64,000 bases of DNA from Anaerolineae bacterium. Its GTDB lineage: Bacteria > Chloroflexota > Anaerolineae > Anaerolineales > Villigracilaceae. The stretch covers positions 62,001 to 126,000 of the forward strand of contig JAFLCE010000001.1 in NCBI GenBank assembly GCA_017303655.1, in the 5' to 3' direction. Shown piece after piece: positions 26,420-34,663 of the stretch (positions within the stretch are counted from its first letter, which is position 1; each line of letters begins with the position of its first letter). The notes beneath the pieces are model-generated. The model was given only the letters and a program-made list of their open reading frames with translations, was not told where the DNA came from and ran no database searches. Both the position numbers and the translations under genes were made by a program.

Positions 26420-27901
26420 CTAGATAAATTGACCCTCAATTTCATTGACAACCAGACCCATAGATTTTCCATTCAGTCTGGAAAGGAATTCACCTGCTGA
26501 TTTAAGCGCCTCACGCCTAACGTGGGAGAGCCTCGCCACCAGAATTAGCTTGTCTGCAAATGGTGTGATGGCTGCAATATCTGCCACTGTGAGTGCAGGT
26601 GTGTCGATCAGTACATAGTCGAATTGCTCGCGCAGGTTTTGGAGAAGGGAGCTGATAGAGGCGGCGGCGAAGGCTTGCAATGGCGAATCAGTTACAGGTC
26701 CAGTGGAGAGAAGCGAAAGATTTTCATGGTTGGTTTTCGTGACCGCTTGTTGTACATCCAGCCCTTTTGAGAGGATGTTTGTCAGACCCTGTTCGTTCGG
26801 CAGATTAAATAATTGATGTAGTTTGGGGTCGCGGACGTTGCAATCCACGATCACGACTTTTCTACCCTGCTCGGCAAGTGCATATCCGAGATTTGCGATG
26901 GTGATTGTTGTACCCTGACCTGATTGGGGTCCGGTTAGTGCGATCACTTTATGTTCAAGCGCTTTTTGTTCCATTTGAAGACGCGCTGCGAGGTGCCGAA
27001 CGGATTCGGATAATTTTGAATTTCCATTTTTGGAAATCAGTAAATGCTTTTTGCTTGCATGGGGAAGTTTGGCTAGCACGGGGAGTTGGATTGATGTTTC
27101 GATCTCTTGCGTGAAGTGCAATTGATCATCCATACTTTCCAGAAGGAATGCGAGCATGATTCCGGCGAACAATCCTGCAAAGGCTACGAGAATGTAGTTT
27201 TGAGGCAGGCGTGGTGAGGACGGGATTTTTGGAACTATTGCTTCTTCTACAACTGTGACCATACTGGCTGCAAGTGCCTCACGATAAAGCGCCTGCTCGT
27301 ACTGGCGTAGAAGGGTTTCGTACGTCCGTTGCTTTTCTTGTAATATTTGTCCGGAGACTACGATCTGTTCGTTGGCAGGTGGTGTTAGTGTGATCAGGCG
27401 TTCATACTCGTCACGTGTGTCAGCCAGTTCGGCTTCAGCCCGGCTTAACTGATTCACGAGAATTTCTGAGGTGGAGGTTGATCCGCCAGAATAAAGCTCA
27501 TCGCTTTGTTCGATCAAAATCTGTGCGAGTGTATTGCTGGCTGTTGCTGCTAATTTCGGGTTGGGTGATGACGCTGTGATGCGGATCAACTCGGTGTTGG
27601 GAACCACTTCCGCCTGGATATCGGGCGTCACTTCAGATTTTAAGCGCGATTTCAGTTTCGCCATCACAGGGCGGCTGGTGGCGAGTTCCACATAGGTATT
27701 CATTAATTGGGTATTGTATGTATAGTACTGAAGACTTTGTGTCATCCCCATGGATGCTGCCACGCGCAACGTGGTGGAAACGGTATAAATGGGTGTGGCA
27801 TTGGAAAAAACAAAATAGGCTGGAATCAGAACGAACACAAGGGTTGTTACGATGATCCATTTCCTCCGCCATATAATGGATAAATAGTGCCACAGATTCA
27901 T
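26420..27901 (-). CDS. Wzz/BY-kinase-like polysaccharide co-polymerase with altered Walker A
   Basis: 493 residues. N-terminal Wzz domain: MNLWHYLSIIWRRKWIIVTT with TM1 at about 15-33, a coiled periplasmic part (about 150-210), and TM2 QNYILVAFAGLFAGIMLAFLLE near 235. The C-terminal CpsD/CapB-like domain has VIALTGPQSGQGTTITIANLG, VVIVDCNVRDPKLHQLF and YVLIDTPALTVAD. In BY-kinases the first reads GEGKTT; here the lysine position (residue 331, codon 26909-26911) is Thr. There is also no C-terminal tyrosine cluster (ends EIEGQFI). It probably sets chain length but may not be an active kinase. ATG 27901 has CAGGAG upstream. First gene of the locus. Confidence 0.88.
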   Translation of the reverse strand: MNLWHYLSIIWRRKWIIVTTLVFVLIPAYFVFSNATPIYTVSTTLRVAASMGMTQSLQYYTYNTQLMNTYVELATSRPVMAKLKSRLKSEVTPDIQAEVVPNTELIRITASSPNPKLAATASNTLAQILIEQSDELYSGGSTSTSEILVNQLSRAEAELADTRDEYERLITLTPPANEQIVVSGQILQEKQRTYETLLRQYEQALYREALAASMVTVVEEAIVPKIPSSPRLPQNYILVAFAGLFAGIMLAFLLESMDDQLHFTQEIETSIQLPVLAKLPHASKKHLLISKNGNSKLSESVRHLAARLQMEQKALEHKVIALTGPQSGQGTTITIANLGYALAEQGRKVVIVDCNVRDPKLHQLFNLPNEQGLTNILSKGLDVQQAVTKTNHENLSLLSTGPVTDSPLQAFAAASISSLLQNLREQFDYVLIDTPALTVADIAAITPFADKLILVARLSHVRREALKSAGEFLSRLNGKSMGLVVNEIEGQFI

Positions 27902-28046
27902 GTTATACCGCTCCTGACACCCTTGCCCTACCAGACTGGGTGCAACTTTGAATAACAAATTACCTATTACACTATAGCAATGATTTTCTTTTTATTTGTT
28001 TGAATATTTTTTGAATTCTCTTTAATATCCCCGAAACAATATCATC

Positions 28047-28754
28047 TTACTCTTCTTTTTGAGGTTGGAACCAGTATCCACGTCCCCATAGGGTGTGTAT
28101 GTATTGATGTCCGAATTTTCCATCCATCAGTTTTTTACGAAGGTAAAAAACATACAATGAAGGGTTAGACATGCCACCAGAGACGGGCTCTCCCCATACT
28201 TCCCGCGCTAGTTCTCCCTTTGAAACGATCTTACCCTGTTCGCGCACAAGATAATTCAGCACGCTATATTCTCTTGGTGATAGTTCGACGATATCGCCGT
28301 TCAATTTCACGGTTTGGGAAGACATGTCGATTTGCAGGAGGGGGTCTTCATAGGATAGGATATAAGAATGAGTAGATGGCTCGTTTTGTTGATTTTTCCG
28401 TCGCAATAGGGCGCGTATGCGGGCTTCGAGTTCATTTTTGTTGAATGGTTTTTTGACAAAATCATCCACCCCCACACTAAAACCATGGAGCATATCACTT
28501 TCATTGGTTCGGGCGGTCAGCATCAATATCGGTACACTAGACATCTCTCGCAACCGCACGCAGACATCAAAACCGCTCAGACCTGGCATCATCACATCAA
28601 GAATGACCAGGTCTGGGTGGATTTCATAAGATTTTTTTAGACCATCAGGACCGGAAAAGGACTGATATACAGTATGCTCCATCGGGCGTAGAATAGCTTC
28701 CACCAGTTTGCCCAGATCGGGGTCATCATCGATTAATAATATCTTTTTTCCCAT
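28047..28754 (-). CDS. OmpR/PhoB-type response regulator (orphan)
   Basis: 235 residues. Receiver domain: acidic pair in LLIDDDPDL, phosphoacceptor Asp53 in LVILDVMMPG, Thr80 in MLTART and Lys102 in FVKKPF. The C-terminal winged helix (about 130-232) includes VELSPREYSVLNYLVREQGKIVSKGEL. No sensor kinase gene is adjacent. It precedes the polysaccharide locus by 145 bases in the same orientation, so it may control it, or may simply be read through into it. GAGGCGG precedes the ATG. Confidence 0.92.
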   Translation of the reverse strand: MGKKILLIDDDPDLGKLVEAILRPMEHTVYQSFSGPDGLKKSYEIHPDLVILDVMMPGLSGFDVCVRLREMSSVPILMLTARTNESDMLHGFSVGVDDFVKKPFNKNELEARIRALLRRKNQQNEPSTHSYILSYEDPLLQIDMSSQTVKLNGDIVELSPREYSVLNYLVREQGKIVSKGELAREVWGEPVSGGMSNPSLYVFYLRKKLMDGKFGHQYIHTLWGRGYWFQPQKEE

Positions 28755-28791
28755 AACCGCCTCTTATTCAAATATTTCAAATAGTATAGTT

Positions 28792-28820
28792 ATCATAGCA
28801 TAAGTGTGTGAGACTTACAA
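28792..28820 (-). promoter_or_regulatory. Putative sigma-70 type promoter of the response regulator
   Basis: On the minus strand TTGTAA (28815-28820) and TATGAT (28792-28797) are separated by 17 bases and lie about 40 bases before the start codon. Seen by eye only. Confidence 0.4.
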
Positions 28821-28921
28821 ATTCTGTTCATACACTTCACAAACTATTGAATAATCTAGAGTTGAATTGGATAAATTGGGCAAAGTGACTGTTGATTCAG
28901 ATAGGCGATAAGACAGTGTAT

Positions 28922-28957
28922 ATATAGACGGCGGAGAAAACTCTCCGCCGTCTATAT
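28922..28957. terminator. Perfect 16-bp hairpin, possible bidirectional terminator
   Basis: ATATAGACGGCGGAGA, loop AAAC, then the exact reverse complement. No long T tract follows on either strand, so it may act as a transcript-end or processing structure and not as a classical terminator. It lies just downstream of the 3' end of comM copy 2, as terminators do beside other copies. Confidence 0.55.
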
Positions 28958-28970
28958 GTGTTTACGAAAC

Positions 28971-29172
28971 TTATATTCCTATCATCAACTTTGGACGGTA
29001 CTGCAACGCCTCCGCCAAATGCGGAGATTTAAACTCTTCGCTGTCAACATGGTCTGCGATGGTGCGCGCTGGTTTCGCCGAGTTTATTGGCGCTGAGTTT
29101 TACGTAATCGACACCGGGTACTTCGATGTCAATATCAATACGGTCAAACGATGGATCTGAAATGCGTTTCTA
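28971..29172 (-). pseudogene. comM 3'-end remnant, copy 2, with internal deletion
   Basis: The minus strand reads FDRIDIDIEVPGVDYVKLSANKLGETS, then jumps in another frame to RTIADHVDSEEFKSPHLAEALQYRPKLMIGI and a stop. Compared with copy 4 about 240 bases between GETS and RTIAD are missing. Similarity ends near 29172, at the codons for the conserved KRIS. It is not translatable as a unit. The rest of the 28755-29362 gap holds a candidate promoter for the response regulator, a hairpin, and a candidate promoter for the PAS gene. Confidence 0.8.
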
Positions 29173-29214
29173 CTCTTGTTTCATGGGTAATTTTAAAATC
29201 CTATCACGCCTAAT

Positions 29215-29244
29215 TTGCAAATTGCGATTTTTGGCGACTATAAT
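29215..29244 (+). promoter_or_regulatory. Putative promoter of the PAS-domain gene
   Basis: TTGCAA (29215-29220) and TATAAT (29239-29244) with an 18-base spacer, about 115 bases upstream of the start codon. Confidence 0.4.
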
Positions 29245-29303
29245 TGTCAGACTTCTCCACCTGTTATCTTTCGAGGCAGGTTTAGAAACAGGCAGCTGAG
29301 GAA

Positions 29304-29346
29304 GATCAGTAATCAATGGGCAGTGACTGACCACTGATTACTGATC
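29304..29346. repeat. Inverted repeat GATCAGTAATCA / TGATTACTGATC
   Basis: Perfect 12-bp arms around a 19-base spacer that itself contains CAGTGACTGACCAC. It ends 16 bases before the PAS gene start, in its likely leader. It belongs in style to the other repetitive AT-rich intergenic hairpins at 34.5, 36.3, 40.0, 41.1 and 44.6 kb. Confidence 0.6.
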
Positions 29347-29362
29347 ACGAAAAGGAAGCGCC

Positions 29363-29899
29363 ATGAACAAAACCGACCTCCGCCAACAAGCCGAAGCAAA
29401 ACTGAGCAAGCGTGAGAAATCTCCTATAACGGAAATTGATACTCAGCGCGTGATCCACGAATTGGAAGTGCATCAGATTGAGTTGGAAATGCAAAACGAA
29501 GAACTGTTACAAGCGAAGGCAGAGTTGGAATCGACGCTAAGTCTGTACGCTGAATTGTATGCCTTTGCTTCGTTAGGGTACTTCACACTGACGCGCGATG
29601 GTACGATCCGCCGCGCTAATTTAACAGCTGCGAAACTCATGGGCGTAGGGCTTAGTGAACTGATCAACCGACGCTTTGCTCTGTTTATCTCCCTTGAGTC
29701 GCGCATAGATTTCAGCGCTTTTCTTGATAGAGTATTTACAAGCAGCAAAAAAGAAACCTGCGAAGTCACGATCCAGAAAGACGGATCTGATCCTCTCTGG
29801 ATATTAATCGAAGCCATCGTTGACTTTTCTAGTGGGAAAGATGGCTTATGCTATGCCATAGTGAGCGACATCACCGACCGCAAAGCCAGAGATCAGTGA
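29363..29899 (+). CDS. Stand-alone PAS-domain protein, probably a truncated sensor
   Basis: 178 residues. An N-terminal helical region (VIHELEVHQIELEMQNEELLQAKAELESTL, likely coiled coil) precedes a PAS domain (about 65-175: YFTLTRDGTIRRANLTAAKLMGV through CYAIVSDITDRKA). The pattern HELEVHQIELEMQNEEL is common at the N-terminus of PAS-containing histidine kinases and cyclases, and DITDRK normally leads into the next domain; here a stop follows four residues later. No kinase or GGDEF sequence was found downstream. Start ATG has AAGGAAG upstream. It lies between comM copies 2 and 3, so a rearranged remnant of a longer sensor is likely, although the frame is intact. Confidence 0.7.
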   Translation: MNKTDLRQQAEAKLSKREKSPITEIDTQRVIHELEVHQIELEMQNEELLQAKAELESTLSLYAELYAFASLGYFTLTRDGTIRRANLTAAKLMGVGLSELINRRFALFISLESRIDFSAFLDRVFTSSKKETCEVTIQKDGSDPLWILIEAIVDFSSGKDGLCYAIVSDITDRKARDQ

Positions 29900-29956
29900 G
29901 AAGCAAAGGTGGAATTTCACTGCAAGCCACTTGCATCATAGTGACAGAATATAATG

Positions 29957-30033
29957 AAGTAGCTCTAAGCCCTCGCCAAATGCGGGGATAGGATCTCTTC
30001 ACTCCCCGCCAAATCCGCGATGTTGCCTAATTT
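29957..30033 (-). pseudogene. comM remnant, copy 3 (short, both ends lost)
   Basis: About 77 bases; minus strand reads NIADLAGSEEILSPHLARA then a stop. It matches copy 4 at IADLAGSEEIQSPHLAEA but lacks the final residues and everything upstream. Confidence 0.7.
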
Positions 30034-30135
30034 AGCATCCATCTTTCAAGCATTCCTGCAAAACAAGCTTAATCCCTAGTTCCCAATCCTGCTTCCCTGG
30101 CTCGGACGATAGCTTGGGCGCGTCATCACAACGTT

Positions 30136-30588
30136 TTGAGTTGGTACATCCGCCCGTTGTTTATCCTCCCTTATATCTACTTCGCTTACAAGCAAAGTTG
30201 GAAGGGACTCTTCCTGACCGTGATCGCGCTTGCCACTAGCATGTTCTGGTTCCCTGCGCCTGAAACGGTTGACCCTATGGTGGAACAATTTCTGCAGGCA
30301 GAGCGTGATTATTTATTTGGGACGTGGAACGTTGGGAAAATCCTGCTTACTCTCACAATCCCTGCCTTCTTTTACTTCCTTGCATTGGCATTCTGGAATC
30401 GCTCTTGGTGGTGGGGTGTAGCGGTCATCAACCTCGCTGCGTTAGGCAAGATCGCTTGGAGTGTTGCCGAAGGCGGTGAGTCCGGTTGGGCGGTACTCAT
30501 CCCTGCGGTGATCGGGATGTTGATCTGTGATTCGGCTGTCTATTTTGGCGTGAAATTCGTCAATCGTAGAAAAGTGCAAATAGCATAA
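30136..30588 (+). CDS. Small membrane protein of unknown function, start uncertain
   Basis: About 150 residues with four hydrophobic segments (FILPYIYFAY, GLFLTVIALATSMFWF, ILLTLTIPAFFYFLALAFW, WAVLIPAVIGMLICDSAVYF). I do not recognise the family with certainty. No ATG occurs at the 5' end: TTG 30136 is the first plausible codon, but the in-frame sequence upstream (LARTIAWARHHNV) also looks protein-like and runs back to a stop at 30070. Either a rare start codon is used or the original 5' end was lost in the rearranged zone next to comM copy 3. A strong hairpin follows at 30600. Confidence 0.55.
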   Translation: MSWYIRPLFILPYIYFAYKQSWKGLFLTVIALATSMFWFPAPETVDPMVEQFLQAERDYLFGTWNVGKILLTLTIPAFFYFLALAFWNRSWWWGVAVINLAALGKIAWSVAEGGESGWAVLIPAVIGMLICDSAVYFGVKFVNRRKVQIA

Positions 30589-30599
30589 GCAATATAAAA

Positions 30600-30640
30600 G
30601 AGATGTCGGAAGTTTGTCCGTGATAGACTTCCGACATCTC
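30600..30640 (+). terminator. 14-bp perfect hairpin, likely terminator
   Basis: GAGATGTCGGAAGT and its exact complement around a 13-base loop, 12 bases after the membrane-protein stop. Only a weak T run (GTTTTG) follows. The 157 bases from here to the pepD stop hold nothing else I can identify. Confidence 0.6.
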
Positions 30641-30797
30641 GCCAGTTTTGAGGGGGAAAGCTTATTTGTTTCAAAAGCGGTAACGAGAAATCCCTGCTGC
30701 CTACTCATTTGCGAAACTTATACCCGTACACCAGATAGGTACCTCGCTGGGACTATTGATTTGAGATTATGATGGACAAGTTACTCTAATCATGTCG

Positions 30798-32231
30798 TTA
30801 TAGAGTTAAGAACACATTCAAGAACTCCCAAGTCTTTGCCAGTGATGGCACATACAACCGTTCCTCAGGCGAATGCAAATCTCTGATCGTCGGACCCATA
30901 GAGATGGTATCCAATCCGCCGCAGCGCTCGCTGATGATTCCGCATTCGAGTCCGCCGTGGGTGAGCTCGATCTTGGGGTCTTCTTCGACGATACCGCGAT
31001 ATGTGTCGACGCATTGCTTGAGGAGCGGGGATTCCATATTCGGCTGCCAGGGTGGGAACATTTTCGTTCTTTCGGTCTTTGCGCCTGCCAGCCATGCGAC
31101 AGATTCGATTCGTCTGGTAATTTCATCTAATCTCGAAAAGACCGCGCTGCGATTTGTGGAGACAACGGACAGCCCGTCCTCTTTCAACTCCATCACGCCA
31201 ATGTTATTGGACGTTTCGACGAAGGCGGGCATATCCGCAAACATGGATGTGACTCCGTGCGGCAATGCCATCAGCAAGCGGATTGCCGATTGCGTTTCAG
31301 CAGAACTAATGGTGCGGACAGGCTCGCCGCTGATTTCGTTCAGCATGAGCACCAGCCCAGTCTCTGTTTTGGCGAGTTCACTTTGGACGGCAACTTGAAT
31401 GGCAGAGAATTTTTCCTTGCAAAGCGTCTCATTTTCTTTTGCACAAACGAATACCGATTCGGCTTCACGTGGAATGGCATTGCGCGCCGTCCCACCTTTG
31501 AGCGTGGACATGCGAATCTCTACATCGCGTTGAATAAAATCCAGCACACGGGCGATGAGTTTGTTTGCGTTGGTGCGGAACTTATTGATATCTTCTCCAG
31601 AATGTCCGCCTTGCAAGCCGCGGACCTTCAACTCAAAAGCAACTTCATTCTGCTTTTGTGCCTCCCATGTAACGGGCAAAGTCATGTATACACTTCCGCC
31701 GCCTGCACACCCCACCGTAAAAACGCCTTCTGTTTCAGAATCCACATTGATAAGTGTTTTGCCTGTTAGCAGCGTTGGGTCAAGGGTATCTGCGCCGACA
31801 AGCCCTGACTCTTCTTCGACGGTCAGCAGCAACTCAAGCGGCGGATATTTGACAGAATTATCTTCAACCAGCGACATCATCAACGCAATGCCAATGCCGT
31901 TGTCCGCGCCGAGGGTGGTGCCGTTCGCGCGAATCCAGTCACCGTCGCGGATGAGTTGAATCGGGTCTTTGGTGAAATCATGCGTGGACTCAAGCGTCTT
32001 CTGGCAGACCATGTCCATGTGACCTTGCAGGATTAACGTCGGGCGGTCTTCATATCCCTGGCTGGCAGGGGCGTAGATGACGAGATTCCCTGCCGCGTCT
32101 GTCTTGGAGGCGCAGTTATGTTCAGCCGCCCATTCGATGAGCCAGTTGCGGATCGCTGCTTCGTTTTTCGAGCCGCGCGGGATGGATGATACTTTTTCAA
32201 AATTCTTGAGGATGAGTTCGGTCGGGTTCAT
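30798..32231 (-). CDS. pepD: Aminoacyl-histidine dipeptidase (PepD-like, M20 family)
   Basis: 477 residues, cytoplasmic di-zinc peptidase that cleaves dipeptides. Metal-site motifs: LILQGHMDMVCQK (His, Asp), TTLGADNGIGIALMMS (bridging Asp), LLLTVEEESGLVGA (catalytic Glu and ligand Glu). The lid domain contains LQGGHSGEDINKFRTNANKLIAR and the end has THGGLECGIISERCGGLDTISMGPTIRDLHSPEER. Length matches PepD. The EamA gene lies nine bases upstream in the same direction. Confidence 0.92.
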   Translation of the reverse strand: MNPTELILKNFEKVSSIPRGSKNEAAIRNWLIEWAAEHNCASKTDAAGNLVIYAPASQGYEDRPTLILQGHMDMVCQKTLESTHDFTKDPIQLIRDGDWIRANGTTLGADNGIGIALMMSLVEDNSVKYPPLELLLTVEEESGLVGADTLDPTLLTGKTLINVDSETEGVFTVGCAGGGSVYMTLPVTWEAQKQNEVAFELKVRGLQGGHSGEDINKFRTNANKLIARVLDFIQRDVEIRMSTLKGGTARNAIPREAESVFVCAKENETLCKEKFSAIQVAVQSELAKTETGLVLMLNEISGEPVRTISSAETQSAIRLLMALPHGVTSMFADMPAFVETSNNIGVMELKEDGLSVVSTNRSAVFSRLDEITRRIESVAWLAGAKTERTKMFPPWQPNMESPLLKQCVDTYRGIVEEDPKIELTHGGLECGIISERCGGLDTISMGPTIRDLHSPEERLYVPSLAKTWEFLNVFLTL

Positions 32232-32240
32232 TGTGTATTC

Positions 32241-33074
32241 CTATATCGTTATCAAGATGATCGCAAGCAGGGCAATTGCCACGCCAATGCGTTGAACGCT
32301 GCTGATCTTTTCACGCAAAACTAACCATGCCAGCAAGACCGTTACGCCAGAGTATAGCGAGCCGAGAACAGCGGCAATATCCATGCGCCCTGATTGGACG
32401 GCAAGGATAAAAAACACGCTGCCCAACACATCCACGCTAATGTTGAGAAGGACAAGCGGCAACATGGAACGGGATGGCAGGTGTAACTCTTTGCTAAAGG
32501 CGGCAAGGATCATTAATGTCAACCCGCCCGCACCACGCACAGCAACAAGCGGAGCAAAAACACTACTCTGCCCGCCAAGGTCAACAAAGATGAAATAAAT
32601 GCCGAAGCCCAGCCCTGCAAGAAAAGGCAACAGCAAATCTTTCAGTCGTAATTTTATTGCACCAGCCCCATTCTGTGAAATAAGCCAGATGGCTGCCAGT
32701 GCAAAAATAAAACCAGCGACAATTGAAGCGGACGGAACTCCATCCCTCACGACGCCGACAATGGCTGGCAACCCCGCAGATGTGACCGCTGCAATCGGCG
32801 CGGCAGTGGACATTTGCCCGTCTGCAAGGGCACGGTACAAGGCGAGGAATCCCAGCGAGCCAATGACACCTGCGGCGCTGCACCACAACCAATCAACAAG
32901 AGGCATATTCAATTGTCTGGTGAAAAGCGCAATGGCAAGGACGGGAATCAATCCGCCTGCTTGAACATACAGCGACGCCCGAATCGCATTGACGCGACGG
33001 CTGACCAGCCCGCCTGCAAAGTCACCTGCTCCCCAAAACATCGCCGAGGCGAGACCGAAGAGAATAGTTTGCAT
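32241..33074 (-). CDS. EamA/DMT superfamily transporter
   Basis: 277 residues with about ten hydrophobic segments arranged as two five-helix repeats (first half ending AAIWLISQNGAGAIK, second half from LKDLLLPFLAGLGFGIYFI). The repeat signatures AAPIAAVTSAGLPAIVGV and LGSLYSGVTVLLAWLVLREKIS mark the DMT family. Likely exports or imports a small metabolite; placement between a dipeptidase and a beta-lactamase-fold gene suggests an amino acid or dipeptide. Its start overlaps the stop of the upstream gene. Confidence 0.85.
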   Translation of the reverse strand: MQTILFGLASAMFWGAGDFAGGLVSRRVNAIRASLYVQAGGLIPVLAIALFTRQLNMPLVDWLWCSAAGVIGSLGFLALYRALADGQMSTAAPIAAVTSAGLPAIVGVVRDGVPSASIVAGFIFALAAIWLISQNGAGAIKLRLKDLLLPFLAGLGFGIYFIFVDLGGQSSVFAPLVAVRGAGGLTLMILAAFSKELHLPSRSMLPLVLLNISVDVLGSVFFILAVQSGRMDIAAVLGSLYSGVTVLLAWLVLREKISSVQRIGVAIALLAIILITI

Positions 33075-34516
33075 TACTTCTTTTTATATTCCGCTCTGTC
33101 GTTGAGAAGAGTCATCGTCTTGCCATCAGGTGAGAATGCAATCATTGAGTCATCGAGGAAGGCTTTGAGATTCCAATGCGCGAGGAAGGTGTCACCTTGC
33201 CAGTGTTCGAGGGTGGCGGTGTTGGCTCCATAGGTGATTTGCAAAGAGTTATCTTTGATAGTTACAATCATATCGCCGAAGAGGTCGTTGGAAAATGTCC
33301 CAGCGAAGGAATCCAGTTTATTGGACGGAGGCAGGTTCGGGTCACGTTTGAGGCGCATGTCGTCCACTTGATCTTTGACTTCTGCCATGTATCCCTGTGC
33401 CACCATCTGAAATTCGGTTGACCAGTCGCGTCCGCTTTTATCAAGCAAGATATCTGAAATCGCATAAAACAACGCGGCGTGCGATAGCGTTTGATGGACA
33501 TTGACCATGATGGCGAGACCGAGTTTACGCTGCGGGAAAAACGCGACCGCCGAGTTGTAGCCAGGCATTTGACCGCCATGCATGAGAACTTTTTCACCGT
33601 GAAGATCCATGACCCACCAGCCGAGACCGTACGTCCAAAAATGCGTGGCGGGTTGCAGATAGGCGAGCGGCGCAAGCTCGGAGTTGAGCACATCCTGCAT
33701 GACCATTTGCGGCGTGGTGAGTTCGTTGAAGGTTGAAGGTTGAAGGAGCGGCGCACCGTTATTGAGTAATGCCTTGAACCATTGCGCGAGGTCGTTGGCG
33801 GAAGTATGAATCGAGCCAGCGGGTTCATGTACGATTTTGAAGTTTTCGATGGCACTCATCTCGCCGAGAAAACGCACGCCTGCGGGATAGGTTTCATCAA
33901 GCACAGCATGAGGTGAGGCAAAATTCTTGTGGTCGGTAACGCGGTCATATCCACTGAATGAGTGGGACATGTTCATTGCGTTGAAAATTCTCTCGGTGAT
34001 GAAATCGTCCCATGACTTGCCAGTAACGGCTTCAATGAGTAAACCCGCCACGCCATATTGTTGATTGGCATACTGAAACTGCGTGCGGAAATTGGATGTG
34101 GGTTTGAGATAACGCATGCGGCGCATGAGTTTGCGCTGGTCATATCCGCGATGGTAGTAGAGACGCTGGGCGCGCTCCAAGCCGAGGCGGTGACAGAGCA
34201 AATCGCGCACGGTGACATGGCGAGTGACCCAATCATCATATAGCTCAAACTCAGGGATGTGTTGAATAACAAGGTCATCCCATGACAGCTTGCCTTCATC
34301 CACCAACATGCCGATCAGTGCGGAGGTGAATGCTTTGGTGGTGGAACCAATCGCAAAGATGGTATCTGCGTTCACGGCTTCAGGCTTGCCCGTTTCGAGC
34401 ACGCCATAGCCTTGGGTGAAAACTTCATCACCTTGTACAACCGCCACTGCCGCACCAGGGATGTTCCATGCGGCGAGGGTTTTGGAAATTGTTTCGTTGA
34501 GTTGTTGTGTGTTCAT
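33074..34516 (-). CDS. Serine beta-lactamase-fold hydrolase / peptidase S12-like
   Basis: 480 residues. The nucleophile motif S-x-x-K is in FAIGSTTKAFTS (about residue 55), the second motif Y-x-N is in FQYANQQYG, and the third region is VLMHGGQMPGYNSAVAFFP (H-G-G). A C-terminal beta-sandwich of about 100 residues (SFAGTFSNDLFGDMIVTIKDN) is of the DUF3471 type. No signal peptide, so it is a cytoplasmic esterase or D-aminopeptidase relative and not a resistance enzyme. First gene of the trio with EamA and PepD. Confidence 0.85.
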   Translation of the reverse strand: MNTQQLNETISKTLAAWNIPGAAVAVVQGDEVFTQGYGVLETGKPEAVNADTIFAIGSTTKAFTSALIGMLVDEGKLSWDDLVIQHIPEFELYDDWVTRHVTVRDLLCHRLGLERAQRLYYHRGYDQRKLMRRMRYLKPTSNFRTQFQYANQQYGVAGLLIEAVTGKSWDDFITERIFNAMNMSHSFSGYDRVTDHKNFASPHAVLDETYPAGVRFLGEMSAIENFKIVHEPAGSIHTSANDLAQWFKALLNNGAPLLQPSTFNELTTPQMVMQDVLNSELAPLAYLQPATHFWTYGLGWWVMDLHGEKVLMHGGQMPGYNSAVAFFPQRKLGLAIMVNVHQTLSHAALFYAISDILLDKSGRDWSTEFQMVAQGYMAEVKDQVDDMRLKRDPNLPPSNKLDSFAGTFSNDLFGDMIVTIKDNSLQITYGANTATLEHWQGDTFLAHWNLKAFLDDSMIAFSPDGKTMTLLNDRAEYKKK

Positions 34517-34537
34517 AAGTCTCCAAAAAACTTTTGG

Positions 34538-34654
34538 ACACGGATTACACTGATTTCACGGAAAGAACACAGATTTTCTTTTTTATAAAAAAATCCGTGT
34601 AAACCCGTGCAACACCGTACTTGCGTTCGGTGCAAGTGTCCGTAAAATCCGTGT
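34538..34654. repeat. Intergenic repeat ACACGGATT / AATCCGTGT
   Basis: The 147-base gap between the serine hydrolase and the acyl-CoA ligase holds one ACACGGATT (34538-34546) and two inverted AATCCGTGT copies (34592-34600 and 34646-34654), plus related GATTTCACGGA and CCGTGCAAC words. Alternative hairpins can form. Possibly a terminator or processing site between two transcripts. Confidence 0.6.
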
Positions 34655-34663
34655 ACTTGATTT

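Noticed and set aside
28755-30135. Insertion sequence between the comM remnants
   Set aside because: No transposase frame and no matching terminal inverted repeats or target duplication around the PAS gene could be seen.
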